In this document: piece after piece, positions 7,535 to 15,100 of the stretch
How positions within the stretch are numbered: position 1 is the stretch's first letter
How the letters are laid out: every line of letters starts with the position of its first letter
Translations under genes and position numbers: made by a program
The notes under the pieces: model-generated
Told to the model about the DNA's origin: nothing
Database searches by the model: none
The model's input: only the letters and a program-made list of their open reading frames with translations
NCBI GenBank assembly: GCA_021796015.1
Contig: JAJYOT010000043.1
Span: 1-15,758 of the forward strand
From: a bacterium
GTDB taxonomy: Bacteria; Elusimicrobiota; Elusimicrobia; UBA1565; UBA9628
DNA length: 15,758 nucleotides
Direction of reading: 5' to 3'

Positions 7535-8025
7535 GGCGTCAGTTTCGCGCCAGACTGTTGATACCAATACTTAGGCGCGTTGGAATCAAAAGGATAGCGC
7601 AGAGGCGCGATCGCGTCCACAAAAGCGATTACCTGGCTCCCATTCACCACATAGCCCCAGCCGCCCGTATTTTTAATTTTGGATCCGTCAACTTGTCCGT
7701 TTTTTAAAATCGTGGACGAATAAACCGTCACCAAGCGAGTGCTTCGGTAGCTGGGAATTCCCAACTCAACAATGGGGATCTCAAACAAGTATTTAGGAAC
7801 CAGAGACTTAAGGTCCGGGGGAATTGTCCCATGGTCATGATAATAGGCCGCGATGGCATCATCAATATTTCCCAAAAATGAAAGAGTCTGAGACTCATCC
7901 GCCTGAACCTGCACCTTTGAAGCCGCCTTATCCATCGCGCGAGATGACGAATCGGTAAAAAGTTGCGTCGAAGACGCGCAAGCCGTAAATGAAAATACAG
8001 CCGCTAAGAAAAATATTTTTTTCAC
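7531..8025 (-). CDS. Small lipoprotein with a pseudopilin-like C-terminal region
   Basis: A 164-residue protein starting with GTG at 8025, seven bases after AGGGAGG (8033-8039). The first 15 residues form a lipoprotein signal with lipobox F-T-A-C16, so the mature protein should be membrane-anchored through a lipidated Cys. The stretch DDAIAAYYHDHGTIPPDLKS, then a leucine/proline segment and GGWGYVVNG, resembles the C-terminal half of type II secretion major pseudopilins (GspG-like) by general pattern. It lacks the type III prepilin signal and long hydrophobic helix that true pseudopilins need for assembly. The start overlaps the mnmA stop as GTGA, so it is probably the last gene of the operon. 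Its function is unknown; the pseudopilin resemblance is an inference. Confidence 0.75.
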   Translation of the reverse strand: MKKIFFLAAVFSFTACASSTQLFTDSSSRAMDKAASKVQVQADESQTLSFLGNIDDAIAAYYHDHGTIPPDLKSLVPKYLFEIPIVELGIPSYRSTRLVTVYSSTILKNGQVDGSKIKNTGGWGYVVNGSQVIAFVDAIAPLRYPFDSNAPKYWYQQSGAKLTP

Positions 8026-9095
8026 CGTAAGACCTCCCTAATTGTTCCTCCGCCGATAACCTCCGTTCCATGATACAAAACCGCCGATTGTCCCGGGGTA
8101 ATGGCTCTTTGTGGAGAATCGAAATGAATGCGCACCCGCCCGCTTTCCGTCAATAAAAACTTCGAAGACGCGGGCATGTGACGATGACGAATGCGAACTT
8201 CGGCCCGACCCTCCAAAATTGGCCGACCACCGCTCCAACTCATGTCGGACACCTCGCAAAGAGACGCCAGCGTCTCTTCTTTTTCTCCCACAATCACTGT
8301 TTGATTCTCGGGATCCAAACGCACAACGTATTTCGGATCCGGCGTCCCTGACACCAAACCCTTTCTTTGCCCAATCGTATAACCCACGGTTCCCTGATGA
8401 CGACCAAGTTCGCGGCCAGAAATATCTTTGATTGGGCCGGATTTAAGGGCGGATTGAATTTTTGAACTCAAGGGATGAGATTTCACAAACCCACGATAAT
8501 CGCGGTTGGGGATAAAACAAATTTCTTGACTCTCCGGCTTATCTGCCGTCTTAAGCCCCAAGCGCCTTGCATAATCTCTAACCTCCGGCTTTGAAAGTTC
8601 CCCCACGGGAAAAATAAGCCGAGATAATTCGCTAGGGCCCAAATTGTAAAGAAAATAAGTCTGATCTTTGTTTTCATCGCAAGCGCGGTAAAGTTTTCCG
8701 TCCTGAACCCGCGCGTAATGGCCCGTAGCCAAAAATTTTGCGTTCCACGCTTCCGCAAGCCCCAACAAATGCCCAAATTTGACAAAGCGGTTACAGAGAG
8801 CGCAAGGATTGGGAGTGTCCCCACGAAGATAAGACTCAACAAAAGGACGAATGACCTTATCTTCGAAAAGCTCATCCATGGTAATCACATAATGGGAAAT
8901 ATTAAGTCGAGACGCCACTGCTTTCGCATCCGCGATATCGGCCGGCGACCCGCAACAACCAAAGCCCGTGGGCGCGCCGGGCAAAAGCTGAAGGGTCACT
9001 CCAATCGTCTCAAAACCTTGCTCAACAAGCAAAGCGGCGGCGACCGAACTGTCCACCCCTCCCGACATCGCGACAACCGCTCGTTCTTGAGTCAT
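8022..9095 (-). CDS. mnmA: tRNA-specific 2-thiouridylase MnmA
   Basis: Cytoplasmic enzyme that uses ATP and a persulfide sulfur to make 2-thiouridine at U34 of tRNA-Lys, -Glu and -Gln. The 357-residue length is normal for the family. The ATP pyrophosphatase P-loop is S11-G-G-V-D-S-S17 near the N terminus. The two catalytic cysteines are recognisable as C101 (CALCNRFVKF) and C193 (SQEICFIPNRDY), equivalent to C102 and C199 of E. coli MnmA. The family motif GTVGYTIGQRKGL follows at 235-247, then the C-terminal beta-barrel region. The frame extends upstream to 9185, but the start at 9095 places the P-loop correctly and overlaps the desulfurase stop as ATGA. No clear ribosome site precedes it, so coupled translation is likely. 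Confidence 0.97.
   Translation of the reverse strand: MTQERAVVAMSGGVDSSVAAALLVEQGFETIGVTLQLLPGAPTGFGCCGSPADIADAKAVASRLNISHYVITMDELFEDKVIRPFVESYLRGDTPNPCALCNRFVKFGHLLGLAEAWNAKFLATGHYARVQDGKLYRACDENKDQTYFLYNLGPSELSRLIFPVGELSKPEVRDYARRLGLKTADKPESQEICFIPNRDYRGFVKSHPLSSKIQSALKSGPIKDISGRELGRHQGTVGYTIGQRKGLVSGTPDPKYVVRLDPENQTVIVGEKEETLASLCEVSDMSWSGGRPILEGRAEVRIRHRHMPASSKFLLTESGRVRIHFDSPQRAITPGQSAVLYHGTEVIGGGTIREVLR
8033..8039 (-). promoter_or_regulatory. Shine-Dalgarno site of the small lipoprotein gene
   Basis: AGGGAGG on the minus strand, seven bases before the GTG at 8025 and inside the last codons of mnmA. It supports the GTG start. Confidence 0.65.
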
Positions 9096-10249
9096 GCAGA
9101 AACCAAAGAGGCCGAGCGCATTTTTTGGACCGCGCTCGGGAAAGTTCGAATAAACCAACTGACTTCTTCTTGTTTTGTATTCCAACCGGTGGAAATGCGC
9201 AAAGCGCCCTTAATTAAATTTTTGGAAAGACCCATGGCCCGTAGAACATGGGAAGGACTTGAAAGTCCCGCAGCGCAAGCCGAGCCGGAAGAAACGCAAA
9301 TTCTCTCCAAATCAAGGGCAATCGACAAGGAATGCCCATCCACGCCTTCAATTGAGAAATTAGAAGTGTTCGGTAATCTTTTGGCCCCGGCGCCATTTAA
9401 AGTTACGCCTTCAACCGAAAGACATGCCGTCTCAATTTGTTTTTGCCAAGCCAAATATTTGGATGAGTAGGATAAATCTGCAAAAGCTAATTTCGCCGCT
9501 TCTCCAAGGCTCACAATTCCCACGACGTTTTCTGTTCCGCCTCGGCGTCTTTTTTCTTGAAGCCCCGAAATCAGCGGGAAAAGTTTGACTCCCTCTCGAA
9601 CATAGAGCGCCCCCACGCCTTTAAGCGCTCCTAATTTATGTCCTGAGATGGACAATAAATCCACCCTCCAGGCCGCGGCTTTTATTTCAATTTTGCCAGC
9701 GGATTGAACCGCGTCGGAATGAAACAAAACGCCTTTTTCTCGGCAATAAGCCGCGATATTTTCAATGGGCTCAATCACCCCGGTCTCATTGTTGGCGTGC
9801 ATGACCGAAACCAAAGCCGTCTCTTCGTCAATGGCATTAAAGAGAGAATCACAATCAATCAGCCCGTTTGAGTCTACCTGGGTTTCGTAAATTTTAAATC
9901 CTTGGCTGGACAAGACGGGGAGCATCTCCCGAATACTGTCATGTTCAACGGAACTGACGATAATCTTTTTCCGACCGCTGATCTGGAGAGAATGCCAAGC
10001 CGCCCCATAAAGAGCGGCGGAATTAGCCTCTGATCCTGAGGAAGTAAAAACAATTTCTTGCGGGTTATTGGCCCCGACTAAACGCGCAACATCTTCTCGC
10101 GCCCACTCCACAGCCCGGCGCACTTCTTGCCCTAAACGATAAGGACTATTGGGATTGGCAAAATTTTCTCTTAAATAAGGTTCAACGGCTCGTGACACCT
10201 CCGAGCGAATAGGGGCCGTCGCGTTATAATCCAGGTAAGCCACATCCAT
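9092..10249 (-). CDS. Cysteine desulfurase, NifS/IscS class, sulfur donor for MnmA
   Basis: PLP-dependent enzyme that converts L-cysteine to alanine and holds the sulfur as a cysteine persulfide. With the ATG at 10249 it has 385 residues. Visible signature residues are H103 (VEHDS), N154 (ANNETG), D179 and Q182 (HSDAVQSAGK), the PLP-binding K205 (SGHKLGALKG) and the persulfide C325 (SSGSACAAGLSSPSHVLRAMG). The active-site loop is full length, as in group I enzymes. Its stop overlaps the mnmA start, so its main client is probably MnmA, as with the YrvO-MnmA pair of Bacillus. It may also serve iron-sulfur cluster assembly, but no iscU-like gene is in view. A TTG at 10258 would add three residues and overlap the previous gene as TTGA; neither start has a clear ribosome site. 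Confidence 0.94.
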   Translation of the reverse strand: MDVAYLDYNATAPIRSEVSRAVEPYLRENFANPNSPYRLGQEVRRAVEWAREDVARLVGANNPQEIVFTSSGSEANSAALYGAAWHSLQISGRKKIIVSSVEHDSIREMLPVLSSQGFKIYETQVDSNGLIDCDSLFNAIDEETALVSVMHANNETGVIEPIENIAAYCREKGVLFHSDAVQSAGKIEIKAAAWRVDLLSISGHKLGALKGVGALYVREGVKLFPLISGLQEKRRRGGTENVVGIVSLGEAAKLAFADLSYSSKYLAWQKQIETACLSVEGVTLNGAGAKRLPNTSNFSIEGVDGHSLSIALDLERICVSSGSACAAGLSSPSHVLRAMGLSKNLIKGALRISTGWNTKQEEVSWFIRTFPSAVQKMRSASLVSA

Positions 10250-10254
10250 GGCAA

Positions 10255-10998
10255 TCAAGGGCCGAAACCAAACCCCTTAAAAAGACTATCTTCCGATTGC
10301 GCGGCGGGAGCGGGAGTTTCTTTTTTCTTCTTCGGAGAAGCGGGAGAAGCCGCGGGCGGCAAGGTTCCCGGCAAGGGAGAAGCGGCAGAACCTCCGGACA
10401 AGCTTCGAACCGGCGCCACGATCACTTTCCTGATTCCCTCGGCAAAAACAATCATCCCGGTTTTTTCCTCGTAATAAAGCCTGAAGGGACTTTGTTTCAT
10501 CTGCGGCTCATAAGCTTTTCCGAGATTGGATTTTTCTTCCTCCCACCCTGGGTTATAGACCAATTTTCCCCTGACGTCTACAATGCCATCAACGATGGGC
10601 AGAGAAAAACGAATCCGATAAAATCCGTTTGAATCGCTGACCCCCGGATCAAAAGAACTAACCGCCAAAGCTTTTTCGCCCGTGTCAAATTGATCTTGAT
10701 TTTCCTGTCCCTCAGCCGAAGCCACCGCGCGAACAACCACTCCCTGAATCGGGTTATCCGCGTAATCGGTGATCACTCCCTGAATATAGCCATCCAAGAA
10801 CTCACTTTTTTTCGGGAGAGAGAAGAAAACATAATCATTGACTCCCGTTAATTTCTCAGTAATGGAGAGATCCACCACACGTCCTTCGGCGAAATCTAAA
10901 ACGACAATTTTGCGCGGAGCTCCTCCGCAACCCCAAAAGACAAGTCCAACCGCCAAGAAAAATAGCGCTAAATGGGCGCAGGTTTTTATTTTTTTCAT
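10255..10998 (-). CDS. Lipoprotein with a carboxypeptidase-regulatory-like domain
   Basis: A 247-residue protein with an N-terminal signal (basic KKIK, hydrophobic to residue 23) and C24 in F-W-G-C-G-G, which I read as a lipobox. Trp at -2 is unusual. Residues about 70-150 contain GYIQGVITDYADNPIQGVVV followed later by DSNGFYRIRF, the pattern of carboxypeptidase-regulatory-like beta domains, small Ig-like folds found on many surface and periplasmic proteins. The C-terminal 45 residues are rich in Ala, Pro, Ser and Lys (for example ASPASPKKKKE) and are probably disordered. The start overlaps the previous gene's stop as ATGA. No enzymatic residues are apparent, so a structural or binding role in the envelope is the most that can be said. 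Confidence 0.7.
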   Translation of the reverse strand: MKKIKTCAHLALFFLAVGLVFWGCGGAPRKIVVLDFAEGRVVDLSITEKLTGVNDYVFFSLPKKSEFLDGYIQGVITDYADNPIQGVVVRAVASAEGQENQDQFDTGEKALAVSSFDPGVSDSNGFYRIRFSLPIVDGIVDVRGKLVYNPGWEEEKSNLGKAYEPQMKQSPFRLYYEEKTGMIVFAEGIRKVIVAPVRSLSGGSAASPLPGTLPPAASPASPKKKKETPAPAAQSEDSLFKGFGFGP

Positions 10999-12137
10999 AA
11001 GAAAGAACGCCGGAAAACAATAGCCGCGATTAGAATCGGCAAGAGACTAAGGGAAAGCCACCACCAAGCCAAATTTTCAGAGTCGGAAAGAGGCGGCAAT
11101 TGCTTAAACGCAAGCGCGTTTAATTTAGTCCTTGAAACGCTCGAGTTGAGAACGGGAGAAAAAGAAACAAAGAAATTCCACTTCGGATTTAAATCGGAAG
11201 GAGTCTGAGAGCGCAAACTTTGATAGACGCCCTTAACCTGGTCAAACAATGAAAAATCTAAAATCCGCCGGGAAACGGTCATCACAATTAAAACTGGAAA
11301 TCGGCCGATTAAGGAAATATCCGAAAGGAGATGAGCCCCCAAGCCGTTTCCGACCTTATAAGATTGAGGCAAAGTTTCCCACGAACGCAAAAAAAACTTA
11401 TTATTGACGTCTTCAGGGGAAGGAATTTTTCCAACCGGAGAAACAGCCGGGTCTCGCCCCTGAGAAACCGACGACGCATAGTTAGGGACAGTCCCTAATT
11501 CTTCTGTTGTTGGCTCCTGGTTTGTCTGAGATGGAAAAGCTAAATTCAGTAAACCGGTGGAATTGGGGACTGTCCCTAACTCTCCCCCGGACAAATGTCG
11601 TTTCGAGCGCTCCTGAGATTTTCCCTGCGACAAAAGCCGCCACAAATCATCGCTGATTTGGCGACCTTTTTCCAGCGATTTTTTTGCGCCGTTTTCCCAA
11701 GCCTTCAAGTTTTGGAGCGGTTTCTTAAGCTCGAGTTCTCGGCGCCGAATATTTTTTGATAAAGGAGCATTTTGACTCCGGGGCGAAAGAACGGAAGAAC
11801 CGGGCGTCAAAACAGGCTCGACGTTGTTGGCCAACGGATGAGTTTCAGGCGATTTCAAGGTTAAATTGGGAGAAACCGGCAACGCGAAAAAAACTCCCGA
11901 GGGAATTGTTTGAGGAAGAGCGGATGGAGAAAACCCCGGAGTTAAAGTCGGTGATATTCCAATATCCGAAGGTAAACCCGCATTTTGAGGCAAGGTCCCT
12001 AAATTATCGGCTCCCAAAAAAGCCATCGGCATAACGCCATTAGAGCCTACGATGTTCCGCGAAAAAGCTCCGGCATGGAGGTTTCCTTTAAAAAAACAAA
12101 GGGCCAAGACTATCAGCGCCGACGTTTTTATGTTCAT
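10995..12137 (-). CDS. Exported Pro/Ser-rich protein with a C-terminal membrane anchor
   Basis: A 380-residue protein I do not recognise. It has a Sec signal peptide (hydrophobic 7-16, likely cleavage after L-H-A at 22), then a long Pro/Ser/Leu-rich low-complexity region to about residue 245. A more ordered segment (about 246-350) contains FFLRSWETLPQSYKVGNG and SLIGRFPVLIVMTVSRR. Residues about 356-375 (WWWLSLSLLPILIAAIVF) form a transmembrane helix followed by R-R-S-F-L, the end of the protein. A signal peptide, low complexity, then a terminal helix and Arg cluster is the layout of sorting-tag proteins. Three L-G-T-V/L-P repeats are encoded by palindromic DNA elements. An AAGGA touches the ATG directly, with no spacer, so initiation may depend on coupling to the gene ten bases upstream. 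Confidence 0.75.
   Translation of the reverse strand: MNIKTSALIVLALCFFKGNLHAGAFSRNIVGSNGVMPMAFLGADNLGTLPQNAGLPSDIGISPTLTPGFSPSALPQTIPSGVFFALPVSPNLTLKSPETHPLANNVEPVLTPGSSVLSPRSQNAPLSKNIRRRELELKKPLQNLKAWENGAKKSLEKGRQISDDLWRLLSQGKSQERSKRHLSGGELGTVPNSTGLLNLAFPSQTNQEPTTEELGTVPNYASSVSQGRDPAVSPVGKIPSPEDVNNKFFLRSWETLPQSYKVGNGLGAHLLSDISLIGRFPVLIVMTVSRRILDFSLFDQVKGVYQSLRSQTPSDLNPKWNFFVSFSPVLNSSVSRTKLNALAFKQLPPLSDSENLAWWWLSLSLLPILIAAIVFRRSFL
11482..11498. repeat. Perfect 17-bp palindrome inside a coding sequence (copy 1)
   Basis: TTAGGGAC-A-GTCCCTAA has exact 8-bp inverted arms around one base. Read in the gene's direction it encodes L-G-T-V-P-N. It matches copy 2 at 11563-11579 except for one arm base and the orientation of the central base. 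Confidence 0.85.
11563..11579. repeat. Near-perfect 17-bp palindrome inside a coding sequence (copy 2)
   Basis: TTGGGGAC-T-GTCCCTAA, the same element as at 11482-11498 with one arm mismatch (G opposite T). Its centre is 81 bases from that of copy 1, a whole number of codons, and both encode E-L-G-T-V-P-N in the same frame. Confidence 0.8.
11994..12005. repeat. Degenerate third copy of the palindromic element
   Basis: GGTCCCTAAATT keeps one intact arm (GTCCCTAA at 11995-12002); the other arm is not recognisable. In the gene's frame it encodes N-L-G-T-L-P-Q, close to the peptide of the two full copies. Confidence 0.4.
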
Positions 12138-12146
12138 TCCTTAGAA

Positions 12147-15100
12147 TTATAGAACATTCTTTCTCCGCTTTTTCTTCTTAAAAAGCGTTCCGAGAACTCC
12201 CGCCGCGGAGCCAAGGAAAAGCATGATTTTAGCGGCATAGGATAAAATCTTATCTTTAAGCGAAATCGCCGCATGCGGAATAAAAGAAACCTGAAGGGCG
12301 GGTTCTAGTTTTTCCAAGCGGCGAATGTAACGCCGCCACCAAGAAACCTGGCGCGTCAAGGCCGCATCTCGCGCCCGGTCGGATTTGAGGCGAGATTCGA
12401 CTTCCTGTTGTGAAAGGACCCGAATTTCCCGTCCATAAACGTCTTCATGAAGCCGATCCGCCGCGGCTTTGACGCTTGAGTCCTGGGCCGCAGTTTCCTT
12501 TCTCATGCGCTCAATTTCAAGTTGTTTTTTCTTAAGACTCGCCAGGTCCTTTTTTCTCAACGGGAGTTCTTTCTCTGTTTGATTGACGTATCCATGAACC
12601 TCTTTGGAATCGGATTGATACTCTTGCGCCCCGGCTTCAATATGAACCGTTTTCTGCGCGCGGTTGACCCAAATATCCTCGGGATTTCCCGACAAAACGA
12701 TTTTCCCCGATCCATCAGCCCGCGGAGACAAGCCCACCTCCTTATCGCTTAAAGCTTTCGCCAAGGCTTCCTCGCCCACAGACCCTTCTTTTTTAGATTC
12801 CTCATAGGTTTTTCTCCGGCCCTGCATCTCGTTAATGACAAACTCAGACACTCCTCCGTTAAAATGAGCGAGGGTCCTCAAGCGCGCGGCATTAATGTCT
12901 TCCTGGTAATAGCGAAGGAGTCGCTCTAAAAACAGAGCGCCAAAATGAACATTCGCATCTTTATAACGTCCGCTTAAAGACGCTTCGCTGTCTCCGGGCA
13001 TGAGAGTCGAACGCCCGACGCGCAAATCAGACGGGAATTGGCTTAAATCGTAGTAAGGAGTGACCGGGTCCGGAAGAAAGTTAAGCACATCCAAGGCCCC
13101 CGCGATATTGCGGAAAAACCCGTGGTGTTCCGTCTCTCCGCCTTCAGTCTTATACATCGCGACGCGCCCAAGATAATGCTGAAATCTTGGATCTCGCCCC
13201 GCCCACTCCACGGGGAAACCCACGATTTCGCGCGGGACCTCCATGATCAAACTTCCCCAACGCCAAGGCATCACGCCCCAGTATTTTTTGAACGGAAGAT
13301 GGGAGGAAACGTTTTGAGCGCTCTTTTCCAAATAGCGCTGATTCAAAAGAACGGGTAATTCATCGATTCCTTCCTTCGACAAACGAGCCTTAATTTCGAG
13401 GGCAATGCGCTTCGCATAATCTTCCGGGCTTTCACCCTGTTTGCTTGGCATATCTTTCTTAACCGCGGCGGAAACCTTGGTTATTTCCTCTTGGATTTGA
13501 CCTTGAGTCTGCCCCTCCCGTCCCACCCAAACTTCATAATGACTGACGCGCAAACCAGGGTTGAGCGTTTTTGCCTTCGCGTTAAATATGTTTTTCTTGC
13601 CGTCGATCGTCTTTGACTTCAATGTCCAGGACTTGGCGGCCTGATCCATTCCCGAAGAACTGGTATAGTATTGTCTTAAGCGCCCTTCTGAATCCATGAC
13701 GGCGGCATAAATCGGCCCGCGCACATAGACGTCGGCTCTTTGAGGCGACAAGCGATCGTTCAAGACGGAACGGCCGTAAACCGGGGAAGCTTGGGCATGA
13801 AGAACCGTTCCACGGGAATCCAACCCCAAAATCAAATCGCGGCTGCGGTAAAGACTCCAAGTTTTCGAGCGCTCTTTAATGGTATTGGCCTCTTTCACTT
13901 GTTTCTTGGCGTCCGTAAACACCGCTTTCTGGAGTTTCAAATTATCGCGAGCCGTATCCAATTTTTTGGATAAGAAGCTGACGCGTTTTTGAGCGTCTTT
14001 ATACTGGCCGTTAGAAGATAACTCCTTCTTGGTTTCTTCGCCTATCCGTTGAGCGTAGTTCGCCGCCAATTCCTTGTTTTTCCGCGGATACCTCTCGAGA
14101 ACTTTCTCTTTGATGCTTCTCTCCACCTCGTTTTCGGCCCGCACGGCTTCCAGCATTATTTTCTGAGCTTCTTTTTCCTTTTTATCCGACTCTCCCAGAT
14201 CTTTCGCGGCCTTAATGAGGCGAATCTGCGCTTCCTTAATCCCCCCATCCGCATCCGAGAACGCTTTTTTAGCCGCGTCGAAATCATCCCGGCTGAGATA
14301 AACGTCCGAAACTTCTCCTTTTTCATTTCTCGCGAAACCATATCCCGCTAATTTTAGCTCCGCGTATCCGGCCCGAAGTTCCGCTTGGCGCCTGGTCTCG
14401 AAGAAATCCATCAAATCTCCGGCTCCTTTTTTGGAAAGATAGACTCGACTGAAATCTCCCTTTACAGAAGAAGCCTTGAGAGATTCGAGAGTCTGGAACT
14501 TATCCGAGGGCAAAGCCGTTTTTCCGGTATAGACATAAATTTCGTATTGATCCGGCGACCTCGCCCAAGCCGCCAAGGCCGGCAACCGGTAATGCAAAAG
14601 CCCTGGGTTCTTAGAATTGAAAGCCTCGAAGAAAAGAACCTTTCCGTTGCTTAAAAGGCCTTGGGCCCCGAAAAGTTCTTGAACGGAATAACCCTTTTGG
14701 CCGTCCTCCGAGGCAAAATCATATTGACTCAGGCGTTCCGCCAAATTGATGACGCGAGAATCGTCCTTGACGCCGCTATTTGCTTCTAGTTTTTGCCGCT
14801 CGAAAGCGTCCGCTCCCCTGACGAACTCAACTTTCATATTCGATTTAAGGAAATAGCGCCCACCCACATCGACGATTTGATCGTCCCCCTTATACGCGGG
14901 AGAGGCGCGTTTGGCGAGTTCCTCTTGAGTCAACCAACCCTCCACCGCCCACAAACGGCGGCCGTCCTTATCCACGCGGGTTTGGGCGTAGAGCGGATAC
15001 AGTTTGGAACCGTGCTTAAGCCAATCGGCCCTCTTATTTTCCAATTCGGAGATTTTGAGGGCGACGGCGTTGATGGACTGCTCCGAGCGCCCTTCCCATC

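Noticed and set aside
8809..8822. TTGGGAGTGTCCCC, similar to the palindromic element at 11482-11579
   Set aside because: It encodes the conserved MnmA stretch G-D-T-P-N-P upstream of the catalytic Cys and has a different centre, so the likeness is chance.
9096..9185. N-terminal extension of MnmA to the upstream in-frame start
   Set aside because: The extension overlaps the desulfurase coding region and would push the P-loop away from its normal place near the N terminus.
8718..9470. A 250-codon open frame on the plus strand, antisense to mnmA and the desulfurase gene
   Set aside because: Both minus-strand genes here are certain from their catalytic motifs, so the plus-strand frame is a shadow.
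12318..12336. Inverted repeat GCGGCG-AATGTAA-CGCCGC
   Set aside because: It lies inside the giant protein gene and follows from the Arg-rich peptide RRYIRR; no sign of a regulatory role.
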